Assembly: GCA_035582835.1 (NCBI GenBank)
Contig: JAYKAV010000311.1
Coordinates: 1,450,067-1,514,066 of the forward strand
Source of the DNA: Phoebastria nigripes
Taxonomy: Eukaryota; Chordata; Aves; Procellariiformes; Diomedeidae
DNA length: 64,000 nucleotides
Reading direction: 5' to 3'
Part shown: positions 51,501-63,384 of the stretch, in pieces
How the letters are laid out: the number at the start of each line of letters is the position of its first letter
Position numbering within the stretch: position 1 is the first letter of the stretch
Position numbers and translations under genes: made by a program
Notes under the pieces: generated by a model
What the model saw: the letters and a program-made list of their open reading frames with translations, nothing else
The model's database searches: none
What the model was told of the DNA's origin: nothing

Positions 51501-54500
51501 GGTGCACTGTCAAGTGAGTCTAGCATACCATCTCCTACAAGCTTTCATATGATAATCAAGGCTGCCTATCATTAGCCAAATTTGCCCTTCTTACTTTGTA
51601 GGTCAAGTGTTGCATTTAAGCATTCAGTAAATAATAGTGGCCTTTGATAATCATATCAAAGACAATGAAAGATTTTACATTCGTTTACTTGACCATGTTC
51701 TGGGAGTGAAGATCACTGTGACGCTGAAATCTCTGAAAAAGTTTATAGGGCATATGTCAAGCTTCATAAAATCTAGTTTCCTTTGGGAGAGAGGGCTGGG
51801 AGGAATTTTTTAGAGGCAAGCTGATCTTGGGCCAGCTTTGTCCAAAAACTAGAACTGTCAGTAGGACTTCAAGTGCAAGGACAGTATTTTATTTCACTTG
51901 TAAAGATCATCAAACTAAAACATGTATTATAAAGTATGAGAAAATAATTATGCCAGAAAGGTAAAAATGTGCAATCGCGTAACTTACTGGCACTGCTGAG
52001 GAAGGCGTAGACTGGCAGCCAAACCGCAGAGAGCGTGGCCCGATGGTAAGTCAGTGCATGATGTCAGGTGACTGTTTCTCCCCATGGCATCTGAGATTCT
52101 GTGTCACATTGAGCTCTGGGAGGAAAGCCAGGAAGATTTTCTCAAAGGAAAAGGGAACACAGGAGGGCACCCAGCTTCTGTTGCCTTTGAAAATCAACCC
52201 TAAGTGCAGAAAACTCTTATGAAAGAAGGAGAACTAAAAGACACTTTGTGGTGGGCAGACCCAGAGCCTTCACACCTTCCTCCTGGCTGCCTCCCTCCAG
52301 CAGCAACCAAAGCAAAGCATGAGCAGCAGTGACCAGTGAGGGACTTAAAAAAATGGATCACTGCAGGCCTCTCACTAAATAAGTCACTGTTGTGAAAGGT
52401 TGCTTAACCTTTCCACTGAGAGTTTTGGAAAGCATATGCACAAATCTCTATTTTGCAAGAGCAAAGGCCCAATTGCTGTGGTCTGCACAACAGAAAAGAG
52501 TGGAAATAAAGATTTGTGCCAAGGATTGGCCCTTGGATACCGGAAAAACAGGTTCATTTGCCCCACCCAGCTGGGTGCTTTCTCCTCTCTGTACTTTTTA
52601 GAAATAATAATAGAAATAATTTAGAAATAATCTGAACTAATTCACGCACAACTTCCTCATGAATTAGAGCCTCGGGCTTCTGCAGTCATTCCTCTGCAAA
52701 TGCCTCAGAGGATTATCCTGGATTCAATATTCTGAACAAATAAACACCTACAAACAGGAATACACATTTCAGGATTTAATTAAAAGGCCTTTTTTTGGAT
52801 GGCAGTATGTGATTTATTATAATAAATTTCCCTTCTCCTTTCACATTCTCCCTTGAAAGTTTGTTTTCATTTTTTCTTTTTCTCTCTCTTTTTTCCTTTC
52901 TGCTTGCCCTGCAAGTTTTTCTGTCTTGATGGGACAGTTTGAGTGTCTACATAACAAAGGATGAGAGAGAGAGAGACAGTGGCTGTGAAATCCAGTTGCA
53001 AACAGAATTGTCATCTCATACATCAGTTCAAATCAACTTCTATTAGGGGACCTGAACAGAGGTACAGACTATTACATACCTGCCTACAGTAAAGCTATGA
53101 TGCATCCTACTGATATATTTGCTGCTGAGTACTGTTATTGGGCAAGATGGGCCACAAATCACATTAACTAAGACAGTTCTACTGTTCCGAGATCCTTATA
53201 CATCTATCACTTCTTGCCCAGTAATCCTTCAGATGGGAATCACTGTCTATAAGAAAGTTCTTGTTTGTGACTATTCTTTCAAGCTGAAAATGGATGGTAA
53301 TTGAAGATCACTGAAAATGTATTTAAGAATATATTGAATAGCTTGCATGAAACAGGAAAACCCATACCAGACATTACAATGTTTTCAAGTTCAAGGAGAT
53401 GGAAATTCCAATAGTAAAAAAAAAGCGTTAAAATGTAGGCTCACAGTGGTGAGAAGGTTAGGGGAAGAAGGATGGCTGGGGAAGATCAGAGGTGAAGTAC
53501 ATCTCTCTGCCTTCCTTCTCAAGTGGCCCAGAAAACAGGGGAAGGAGGTAATGCGTTGGTCTCACAGTCTCTTCCCCCCAAATCCTCCTGCTGCTCTAAT
53601 GTAAACTGGAGGAGGCGCGAGTGAAGGGTGATTTCCGCGGTCCACTGCAAGGTTCCTTAAAAAAGCACATGTGAGTGTTCAGCCTGTCTATTAGGTAGTG
53701 ATGCAAATATTACAAACACTGGACAACAATTTTTATGTACTCTGATACAGCCTCAGAGATAAAAGGATTAAATCCCACTTGTCCTAACATATATTACTTC
53801 AAGGAGTCAGCCTAAAGGATTAACCATTAGAAACAGAAATGTAGTGTACCAGAAGAAAAGAAACAGAATTTAAGATTTGCCACACCACATCAGCTCCTTT
53901 TGGATCATCAGTGGTATCAGGTATCTTGCAACCAGTAGTCATAAAGCTGCTCAGAGAGAAGCGCCTCGGAAGCCATAGAATGAGGTACATATTGCCTTCT
54001 CCCGCAGAGATCAGGATGCAGCCAGAGGCATGAGATTAGCTGAGGCATCTTCTGACTCCCCTATCTCTCAGCAATGGAGCAATTCCACTCCTTTTAATGT
54101 GCGCACACAGGGTTTGACTTGACCCTTGGCAGGTTGGCACTCTGCTGGCAGCTTACACGCTCTCCAGAGCAATATAGCCGCTCATTTGCTCCATATTTGC
54201 CAGTTATTAATTTTGAGCATCCACTTCAGTCTCATATTATGGGGCAGAGCCAGAGAGACAAATGGCTCTCATTAAGCAGAGTCACTGATTTTTAACGCCA
54301 GTCACGATTGTCTGCTTTGGCCTCTTGCACAAAACCATGGGCAGAGTTTCAGTGCACTTTTTGTGCGTCATATCTCTTTTACCAGCTTTGGAAAAGGACA
54401 AACTCTCTCTCACCCTCTCTTCTTTCCAGTCTAAGCATCCCTACTTTTGCCAGCCCCCCAAATCTCCTTCATCGGAGCTGCTGCGAAAGCCTTTGCAGGG

Positions 54501-57500
54501 GTTGCATTGTGTGGGTGCTGGGAACAGTGTCGGGACAGTGCTGGTGCGTTACAGCAGCAGGTCCCCCCTGCCCCAAATCCCAGCTCTGCCCCAGTGCTGC
54601 ATGCCCTCACGGGTACACANTTCATCACCATGCACACCGCGAAGGCTTGTGCCATCCCCTGCAACATGCCCTTTGAAATCAAGGCAAACTAGTGCTGAAG
54701 CTGGCATTTTGTGAGAAGTAGTTGGCCATCTAGCTATTTGTATTAATACCCAGCAGAGCCAGAAACCAGGTAAATGAAAAACCTGTGGGGTTTCATAAGC
54801 CTGGAAAAAAATCTGGTCTTGGCAAAGCCAGTCATTAGCCATGTCCTTTGACTTTCTTCCTCTGGTGGCAGCTTCCCAGTGGCTTGCTTGCATCCTTCCC
54901 CAACACTGATCATTTGTTACACGTTCTTAGATGGTCTGCCTGCATTACTGGTGGGATAATCCCTTCCTTATCTTCCCTTGGACCTCGTGTTGCTAACAAC
55001 CCAGTCCTCCCTTTCAAAGTCTTACATACTTCTGCCTACTTCCCTCCTAAGCTGTAAATCCACTTAATCTCTTTCCAGAGTTTATACCTCAGAAACTTGA
55101 ATTCTTTCAAGTATTGCAACGGCCGCTTTCTAAGTCTCACCATAAAGACCTTGATCTCACACAATACAGGTATAGGAAAGGAAAAAATGCTAAGCAGCAA
55201 ATGAATACCAAGGAAATCTAATATTTCATTAATGAGAGCTGCTGAGCAGCTTCCAATTTGCTTCTGCCTCCTGGCAGGAATAAGGTCAAAACAAGGACAT
55301 TTTTCATTCATGTACCTCACTTGAATGTTGAGTACCCTCAAGCTCATAGTATTTCTCAGATATTCTCAGATTTTTCTGCTTCTCTGATGTAAGTGTGTTA
55401 ATTTTTTTAAATTATTTTTTATTTACTGCATAGCTGTAAAGTAAGGAAGTAAGGAAGAAATCATGTGAGGTTTTGAGACATGTCTTTGCTTATGGCCCAA
55501 ATATAAAGCTCATTAAGTTGGCCATGTTGGCTCAAACAAAAGGGCCACTCAATCAATCTGTTACCCTGCCTCCCACAGTAACCAGTAGCAGATGCTGAGG
55601 GAAAATACTTAAGAAAAGTCCCACGCAGCATGCACAGCGTGTCCTTCTGCCTATCTGTAGTTTAGGGAACTTCAAGAATTGGGGATTTATTTTTACTATT
55701 GTAAACAATAGCTCTTGATGGATCTTTTACCACACATACAGAGACATAATGTTTTAACACCCAGCATTTAATCATTTTAACCCACTAATATTTTTCACAT
55801 CTGAAGCATCTTGTGAAAATGAGTTCCATAGTTGAAATACACATTGTCTGAAAAAGCACATCCTCCTGCCTCGCCTAACTGCTGTCCCTGGTAACTTCAC
55901 TTGGATTCTCTCGGTTTGTGTCTTTAAAAATGTAATGAAAACCTCTCCTCTGTTCGTCTCCACTTCAACTCTGTTTCCCTCCGCTGTACGTTATCTAACC
56001 TGAAGAGTCCTCGTCTGTTTAATTGCTCTTTGCAGAGCCCATTACACACCTTTCTCCATGGCTCATCTAGTTCTGAGTTGACCAAATCTGCGTGCAACGT
56101 GACAAATACAGAGGCACAACAGGCATGCTCAGTGGCACATTCAGCATTCCCTTCCTAATAATTGCCAAGCCTCTGTTTGCATCCACGACCTCTGCCTCGT
56201 GGGAGCTGATGCTGTCCCTGAACTGCCCACGGAGGCTCCAGCACTTCTGCCCGGAGCAGTGCTGGCATGCTGGTGTGGGTACTGGTGGCTGGTTTTCTCC
56301 CTGTGTGTTACTTTGCATGTGTTGATAAGGAAGTTTATGGGTCATTTTTTCAAAGTACTCAATATTTTGAGATCCTTTTGCAATTCTTTATGATCCTTCT
56401 TCATTTTTATTACCCTGAATAATTTTGTACCATTGGTAAGTTTTGCACATGCATTCACCTCCCTTTCCTGAGACATCTGGAAATACACTGAGCAGATCTA
56501 GCAATCTCCTTCCACTGTGAAAACTGGCCTTGTCCTTTGTTTCCTATTAGAAACAGTTATTGACCTATATGAATACCTTCTCTTCTATCCCATGACACTT
56601 CACCAAAGCTCTTTGAAACTGAAAAGCACAGTGGCTCATTCGTTTCGATCCCCATGTTCCTTAACTCTTTCAAAGAGACATGGCTTTCCTCAGCAAAAAC
56701 TAGACAACTCTTCCTCAAGACACTGTACCTGTCCTCCTTTCCTTCTTCCAGCTGAGGTTACTTAGCTTTATCCTAGCTCCAGCCAGCAGCTCGGTACAGA
56801 AGTCTACCAGGGTGACCCCTTCCTGCATCCCCATGGAACATTTTCTCCAGTGCTGGCATGTGTCACCTCCTCTGCCCCTGGCCTCTCATCCTCTCAGCCA
56901 GCAGACTCTCAAAATACTTGGCTGCCTGATGATGGTATTGCAAGTAACTTTAAGCAATTATACTGTGTTTTCTTTGTTTGGACACAGCATACACCTTTAT
57001 GGAAGGCATATTTCTGTTTCTAACAGCTTTCTTCATTCAGTTGTTTATCTGTGCTGAGCTATTTCTTTTTATTTTATTTGGTTGTATGTGTATTTTAAGA
57101 CTCTAGTCAGGTAATTTAAACATTCTCCGTTAACACCACTGAAGCATTTACCCTGATTGTCCTTTTAATTTCTTTATAGAAAGCAGGCCTATTCTAATAT
57201 TGTTCTTCTTTTGCAACAAAATGTGGTAGGCTCTTGGCTCTTCCATTTCTACAAGAATATTGAATTTGAAATGTTATAACCAATATAACAGAGCATCTTT
57301 GTGACAGTTACATCTTGAACTACCCCTGCTCAGCACTGAAGCAAGATTTGCTTTTTTTTCTCTCATTATCAGGCAAAGTGCTAAAAGAAACCATCATCTA
57401 TGGTATCTAAAATGTAGTCCCAGCACTGTGCTCCATTATGCAATTTATTCAGCCTTAATGGTAGCAGCTAAAATCTTCCATTATTACTCTGTTTTCTGCC

Positions 57501-60500
57501 TTTACAGCCCCTGTGACTTTGTTTAGAGGTGAATGTCACCATCCTGGTCAAGGGGTTGTTTGTATACCTGAACCCTCTGCTCTTCCTACTTGGGCAAGGA
57601 ATGTCAGGGCATCGAGTTTCTGTGATATTTAATGAAACGGTTAAGCTTTCTGATCCAATGCAATAATTTCTTCTGCATTTGCAGTGGGTATTCTTTTCTC
57701 TAGATTGTGCCATAATAAAAGACCATTCAACTGTACAATTTTTCTTAACTGCTGTCAACATACAACACACTGCAGGTCAGCAAAGGTGAGTTGTTACCTG
57801 CAGCCACTGCACGAACAAATCCCGCAGTTGTTGAATCTAGCACAGAGACTCATGCTGAGCCCTTAGCCTCATCTCTTACCCACATCTGACCTGGAGAGCA
57901 CCAGCTCTTTTCCCAGCCATTCCACGAACACCAGCCAAGGGTGGCCAGAGCAGACACCGAAAACTATTGAGTGTGTGCAATGTGGTTACTATCACAGCAT
58001 CCTTTTGAAATAATGTTAGATTACACAGCAGATGGAGAGGTGTGGGGGGGGCGTTATTTGGACCCTCTTTTCAAGGATAGGCTGATTTCCCTTGTAAAAT
58101 GCCACTGCTTAGGCTGGTGAAGGCAGAGCACATCATAGTTGACTTTGCAGTGGCTTTGGGAGCATGTGGGTTAAATTTCTGCAGCGCAGCGTGCACACAG
58201 CGCACAAGGTAGGAGCAGTCATTATGAATGGGAGCCTGAACCTACTTACTGGCTCCCCAAGAGAAAGCCACATCCCCGCCGTACCTACAGCAGCTGCTGC
58301 TTTTTGGCAAAGGTACAAATAGTAAAAACAATCCCGGAGAGGTGCTAAAAGCAAAGAATCGATCGTTATCGCTGCCTCAGCTTGGGGAAAGGGATAAACA
58401 GACTGTAATAAGTGTCAGATTTCTACAACTGCTCTTTCTCCACGGGGAATAAGCCTATCCACTCCTCGCCAGCTAAGCAGAGGTCAGGGCCATGCCAGAG
58501 GAAGTAGCTACCATTAGCAGACATGAAGAACAGATCTGGTGTGTCGGTGGGATCTGTCTGAACTAAATAACCGGTTGAAATAAGAACAGCTAACCACTAT
58601 CGCGGCTGATGCGGATCCTCAAGTATTTTGGTTTCTTAACAGGAAAACAGTATGTTTCAAACCTCCAGACAAATTGTAGTTAGCCTGAAAGGGCCACTCT
58701 GTCCTTGGAAAAACGCATGGTATTGGAGCTGCCGCAGTGCCACACATTTCAGCTGTGGCACGAGCCGCCCTCAGTGCCCGTAACGCTGCCGAAGCTCATC
58801 CAGCTCGGGGCTCGCCCAGCCTGGCGGGGCTGCTATGTCAGTGCACGGGACCTGAGCCTCCTCGCTCAGTGCCTCTCTGAGCAGCCACTGCAAGCTGCTT
58901 GAACGCAAGAAGATTCTAGAAGAAGAAAATACAGGCCAAAGTACCCACAGAAAAAGTTTATTCCTGGAGGTTGGTTTATGTCAGCAGAAAGCGGGTTTGA
59001 ATTCTTTCAAGCTTTATTTTAATCCTGTCTAAGGTGACTATGAGTATCTCCTTTGCCAGTCTTGCTATATAACCATTTTTCCAGCCGAGCTCGGCTGCTG
59101 GCTGCCAGGCCATCCTATGGAGAAGAACTCCACGGGCTGTGCACGCACCGCTCAGAAAGGGCTCCTTTGCCTCTCGCTTACTTGCTGCTTTGCATTTTGG
59201 CTAGCACTCCCTGTCGTGACACGTTGTATCGGCTGTGACTAACGATACTGGTTTCAACAGCCCTGATGCTGAGGAGGGGCAAAATACAATCATGAGATCC
59301 CCGTGCATTGCCAGGGCCTGGCTGTGCTCAGGCACAGGGCTAGCTGGCCTGGCAGGGAAAAACACCTGCTTGGGAAGCCAGTTCTCCTCTTCTTTGCTCC
59401 CGCCTCGTGTGTAGACACCCCACAGAACATGCCCAGGGCATTTCTTTAGAGCAATGTTTAGAGCGCGTGTATTAAACTTTGCTGTGATTCAAGTCAGAAA
59501 AAAAAAAGAAAAAAAGCCTCTCTGCAGCTGCTGTTGGACACGCCAGCTGTGTTATGACTGTGTGCCACTTGACTATGTGTAACAGTGTTAGGCCATTACG
59601 CAGTGTGGTCTTGATTCTCTGGAATAAAATCACCACTCTGCCAGGTCCGTCCCACTGTGGGAATGAAGCTTTTTATATTTTTCCAAAAAAAAAAAAAAAA
59701 AAATCTGGGCCAGCTTCAGAAAACATTATTGAATTCAAATCTGTGGTACAATGAAATCTAGAGTTTGCTCGAATCTGCTCTGTTGACTCAAGGCTAGGGT
59801 TTTTTTTTCCCCTTGCACTTGGTCCTTTCTAGTCTCCTTCCACAGCACTTTTTTCTTTTCTACCTTTACCAGTACTGTCACACAGGAATCCTACAAGCAT
59901 CCAAAGGGATATTGCTGCGTGTCACACACTCGCATGTACAGGAACCTATTTTTAAAATGTAACTTTAAGACTGCCCAGTGCAAGTGTCCTGAGGAAACTC
60001 CCATCTGTCATTTTGCAGAAACGACATCACAGAGGAGCAATTTATAATGGCCATGTCCAAGAGTCTGAAGACACAGTTCATCCACGTGTACCCCTCTGCT
60101 CTTGTGCTGGTCGTCTGCTAACCCACAACCTCTCCACGCAGCAACCTCTTGCTAATGCATCTTGCTTATGAACAAAAGGAGGGTGGAGGGATTTTTGGGG
60201 GTTTTTTGGTTTTCTAATAACCAGGAATGGTGCAGAAGTGTGGTGTCTTTTTTTTTTCTTTTTTTTTTTTCTTTTTTTTTTCTCCTGTTGCTTTCAAGGG
60301 GGTTACACAGCCAGCTTTTTATGTCCAAATCTGTTTTTGTGGGCTAGCAACACCAGCATTTAGATCACCTGTGGTGTGGTGTGATATGAAGGAGCCAAAA
60401 ATCAGGCCCTCTCTCTTCATTTATACCTCAGCAATGTCATTTATATGGAGCGGAGAGCTGGAATAGCAAACCTGCTTCAGTGTGGCAGGTTGATTTATAA

Positions 60501-63384
60501 GGTGGCATAAACACACAGTGCCGCTCCAAGGCTGAAGATTACTTTGGTTTGCTGCCCCACTTCCATTAGCGTTACATCACTTGAGAGTTATTTAGCCAGA
60601 GCTCCCTTTCATACACAGATGTGCAGTCCGAGCTCACTTCCCCGGTTCNGTGTGCGCTGGTGCTGCCCATCGGTGCCACCTGCCACTGGCTCGCAGGGCG
60701 CCGGGCAGGGATGATGCCCTGGGGTGGTGCTGACTGCTGCGTGTGCTGCTTGCAGAGCATGGGTGGTCCCCCGGGGTCTTGGGCCCACACAAACCTAATG
60801 TCCCTGAAAATCACCTTATTCTTTTAGGTGGCCTCATCTGAATTCAGGGACTGCCTAAACTTACACCAAGGAGAGCCATCCTTTCGAAGACAACATCTTT
60901 TTTTTTTTTCTTCTATTTCAGTGTCCTGGCTGGTCCTGAGCGAAATTTTCCCTGGTGGGATCAGAGGACGGGCCATGGCTTTAACATCTAGCATGAACTG
61001 GGGTATAAATCTCCTCATCTCTTTGACATTTTTGACTGTAACTGGTAAGATTTCTCTATGTCCTTCCAAGTTGATATTCTCCTAGTGGGCAAAATGAATA
61101 TTTCCTATACAAACAGCATTGCTAAAATTGCCGCCGTGATGCCCCAGGAGCCAAATTCAGATCTCCGTTTAGGTGCTGTTTGTCAGTGTAACTTCACCGT
61201 TTCCATCACATCTTTCTAAGTTTGTGCTAGTAATTACAGCTTCACAGTGCTGGCTATCAGAGCACCTTGCACGTCAGCTCCATAGGCTGTGAAGCCCAGC
61301 TCTTAAAAACACCATTGCCTTAGTAGGTTTAAAATACATATTATTTAGGATTTAGTCCTGCATCTTCTGAAGTCAATGGAAGTTCTGCTCTAGGTCAGAC
61401 CGCAGCTTTTCTGATCAAACATTTTTAAAGACAATCCCATTGAAATCAATCCTTTTCACAGGAATGTCCTGGCTTCGAGAAAATTTCCTTTAGAAAAAGG
61501 TGTCTTTGTAAGGTAAAAATGTTTCATGTTTTAATGCGAGAATGTAGACTGCCATATAGTAACTTATAATGTGATGATAAACAAGGGAAAAGGTTAAATG
61601 CTGATGCTGAAATTAGTTGATTGATTGGCAAATATTTTTTTCTAATTTTATTTCATAAGAAGTTTTGCAAATTTTAGTTTTCACTCTTATTCTGAGGAAA
61701 ATATGTGCTGAAAATCAAAATATATAAGGGAACAGAAATTCCAGGTTTCCTTTAACTCTACATTACTCTCCACCGGAGGCAGGCAATCAACCCACAAAAA
61801 GCTGAGGTGGTTTTCATCCTGTTAGATGCATTTTGAGACGGATTTGAAAATGAGTGTGATCTGTGACTAAAATGGCTTTCACATTGGTGTTTTCTTTTCC
61901 TAAAAAAAAAAAAGAGAGAGAAAAAACCCTGAGTACTATCTTGATTAAAACTAGGAAAAATATGCCAAGCCAAACTCTTTGTGTCCACACTAGCACTTTA
62001 GTTAGATCAAGGGTCCTCTTCAGAAGCAAATCATCCAGTTGCCTCCACTCACGACACTTTGGTTTGCATCACAGGGCAGTCCTGAACTGCACAAGCTTTT
62101 GGACAAAACCAAACCAGAAAATGCACAGTGAATGCACTCCAGCTGCCAATGCTTGCTCGGTCCTTGGACCAGACTAGAGCTATTCCCAAGGAAATATCAC
62201 CGAAAACAGATAGTGCAGACCTCAGGTCCTCAGCATCAACTGTTTCACCTGAAGGCCCCCTCCTATTGTGCAGCATTGCTTGGTAATGCACACCTAGCCA
62301 TTATTCTGGTCTCAGTTTCAATGAATGCAAAGCCACAATAATTCTACTGGCTTAGCTGGGTCTAATCTGGATTTATGAAAGTGTAACTACAAGCAAATAT
62401 GTGTTCCTAGTCTATGGCAGAAAGGCAGAACTGGAAATTCTGTCTTCAGATGAACACATGTGGAGGTCACAGTGACCAGCAGCACCTGCACTTAGGTATC
62501 TGATGCAGAAGATACTGGCTGGCTTAGCAGCTTCAGCTGCAATTTTTATCTCACGACACACTGACAAATGTCTAAACTGTCTGGCTTGGTTTTACCAGGG
62601 AGAAGGGCTAAGGGGGCTGCAGCAGCCTGTTGGGTTTGTATATTCTTTACTTTCCGGGGGCTGCAGAGTGCATCCCTCAGCCTGAGGACCTACCTGCCCC
62701 TGGACTGTAGGCTCAGAAAACCACTAGCTCTTGGCTGGCCCCATTAGGAGTTCACTCTTGGATCCCATTCTGGCACAGGACCCATGACTTGCAGTGGAAA
62801 TGCTGGGAACTGACAGGTGAGGAGGATTAGCTGGAGACAACTGCAACAGTGTGAAAAATGCTTGGTTTTGCTCCATGAAAGAACGTGCAACAAAACCAGA
62901 CACGGGTGGAAATTCGAGGCACTTGTGACCCCCAGTGCCTTTGCACAAACCAGTAACAATGGCTACTCACTGTTTTCATCCAGAGTGACCACAAGCAAAA
63001 TAAATCAATAGGTTCATGCTAAACAGGTCAATATGCGCTCATCAATTTTCTTTCATAAGGAGTATTAGAAAAAGCAAAACCAGTCTTCTTTTTCAAATTA
63101 TGGCCAGGCACATATAAGTGAGCCAAGAATAACAGCCTAGCTTCTTTCTAACTTCTCCTGTGCATTAGAGGCTGTATCCTATAAAAATACGGCAACAGAA
63201 AAAAAATCTAATATTTGAAAATTAAGAGAGACATATTTTCTTCCTTTGTAGAGCTCATTGGCTTGTCCTGGGTGTGCTTCATTTACACAATAATGAGCCT
63301 AGCATCCCTGGCTTTTGTTATTGTGTTTATACCTGAGACGAAAGGATGCTCTTTGGAGCAAATATCCATGGAACTAGCTAAACA
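33394..63384 (+). CDS. SLC2A12: SLC2A12 / GLUT12 facilitative hexose transporter (3'-partial gene, 4 coding exons)
   Basis: A member of the sugar-porter branch of the major facilitator superfamily that carries glucose and related hexoses across membranes. Joined exons (133+1323+123+133 bp) encode 570 residues plus two bases. Human GLUT12 has 617, so only the C-terminal tail exon is missing, beyond 64000. Landmarks include DRFGRR after TM2 (about 112-117), GRIAIG and [10 protein letters not shown] (TM4 and following), and PPSPRFLV at the end of the N-half (TM6). [11 protein letters not shown] lies in TM7, [11 protein letters not shown] after TM10 and IPETKG after TM12. A large loop between TM9 and TM10 holds NFT, NLT, NGS and NRT glycosylation sequons. 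This loop position is characteristic of class III GLUTs. Start at 33394 is chosen by MVP identity with human and exact splice phase. Confidence 0.96.
33527..38034 (+). other. SLC2A12 intron 1, 5' part
   Basis: First 4.5 kb of a 7.76-kb intron (33527-41286). AT-rich, with no exon or clear repeat recognised. Short open frames only; N at 34341 and 35709. Confidence 0.6.
38035..38755 (+). repeat. Ancient CR1-type LINE fragment in SLC2A12 intron 1
   Basis: Ordered matches to the amniote CR1 3' region on the + strand. These are GGTTGTCCTGGAGGATAACC, CTGTGACAATCCTTAGA and ATCTGGCACTGTGCAACCAC, then GAGTTCAGAGAACAG. GATCTGATGGCTGGAAG and GACTGGGTGACCACAATGG follow. All are near the 3' end of the RT frame and 3'UTR. 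It belongs to the older subgroup with a 'GATGATCACAATGGTC' tail, shared with turtles and crocodilians, and differs from the copy at 48.96 kb. Confidence 0.85.
38756..41286 (+). other. SLC2A12 intron 1, 3' part
   Basis: No gene or recognised repeat up to the exon 2 acceptor. GC-richer patch at 39,360-39,900. The pyrimidine-rich end, TTTTTGTGTTTTTTCTCTTATTTCAG, is the acceptor tract. Confidence 0.6.
41287..42609 (+). CDS. SLC2A12: SLC2A12 exon 2: TM1 to start of TM10
   Basis: 1323-bp exon, acceptor TTATTTCAG, donor GTAAGT at 42610. It encodes residues 45-485 plus the A of Met486. It covers TM1-TM9, the central cytosolic loop and the glycosylated TM9-TM10 loop, ending SIGLGP. The frame continues open past the donor for about 70 codons, which is intron. 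The loop segment 383-460 is the most diverged from human, as expected for that region. Confidence 0.97.
42610..48959 (+). other. SLC2A12 intron 2, first segment
   Basis: Start of an 18.3-kb intron (42610-60921). The exon 2 frame remains open to 42821 by chance. No other exon or repeat consensus was recognised. AT-rich blocks such as 45,000-45,400 could be conserved non-coding sequence. Confidence 0.55.
48960..49078 (+). repeat. CR1 LINE 3' end with (CTATT)n tail
   Basis: CTTCAGGTCAGCCCTGAAGTGG, CAGTTGGACTAGATGATTG and TAGGTCCTTCCAACTGAA match the 3' terminus of avian CR1. They are followed directly by a CTATT microsatellite, the usual CR1 3' tail grown by slippage. Strongly 5'-truncated, + orientation. 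Confidence 0.9.
49033..49078. repeat. (CTATT)9 pentanucleotide microsatellite
   Basis: About nine uninterrupted CTATT units forming the tail of the CR1 end. Perfect units suggest ongoing length change. Confidence 0.95.
49079..55739 (+). other. SLC2A12 intron 2, middle segment
   Basis: No exon recognised. Contains a pyrimidine tract at about 52,865-52,905 (TTTTCTTTTTCTCTCTC...), a short (GA)n at 52,963-52,976 and AGAAATAAT-type repeats at 52,599-52,632. Unique-looking block at 54,060-54,310. Confidence 0.55.
55740..56800 (-). repeat. Ancient CR1/L3-type LINE fragment, antisense
   Basis: On the + strand the order is that of an inverted old amniote CR1/L3. GAATAATTTTGTACCATTGG with AAGTTTTGCAC is antisense of the RT 'KFADD' box. 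GAAAACTGGCC, TTTCCTATTAGAAACAGTTA and CTTCTATCCCATGACAC come next, then GGTACAGAAG. It is very diverged; similarity may extend toward 57,250 but is unclear there. Confidence 0.65.
56801..60921 (+). other. SLC2A12 intron 2, last segment
   Basis: No exon recognised. Contains a 19-base A run (59685-59703) and a T-rich/C-interrupted tract (60247-60285). The tract is 640 bp before exon 3, too far to be its splice tract. Confidence 0.55.
60922..61044 (+). CDS. SLC2A12: SLC2A12 exon 3: TM10-TM11
   Basis: The acceptor lies after a strong pyrimidine tract (TTTTTTTTTTCTTCTATTTCAG). It encodes (M)[16 protein letters not shown] through TFLTVT and ends with one base of the next codon; the donor is GTAAGA. 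The motif reads GPMSW where human has GPMPW. Confidence 0.97.
61045..63251 (+). other. SLC2A12 intron 3
   Basis: 2.2-kb AT-rich intron with correct GT and AG ends. A segment at about 61,365-61,460 with TGAAGTCAATGGAAGTTCTGC resembles a motif common in old amniote repeats, but I cannot name the family. Nothing else seen. Confidence 0.6.
63252..63384 (+). CDS. SLC2A12: SLC2A12 exon 4: TM12 and PETKG motif
   Basis: Acceptor CCTTTGTAG, donor GTAAGT at 63385. It encodes (E)[15 protein letters not shown] through [18 protein letters not shown] and ends with two bases of a split codon. IPETKG is the conserved post-TM12 sugar-porter signature. The remaining C-terminal tail exon is outside the window. 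Confidence 0.96.

Noticed and set aside
59685..59703. A19 run as the tail of a processed pseudogene or SINE
   Set aside because: The sequence before it shows no coding or SINE similarity and no flanking duplication was seen.
61365..61460. Possible old amniote repeat (TGAAGTCAATGG motif)
   Set aside because: Too short and diverged to name; kept only as a remark in the intron entry.
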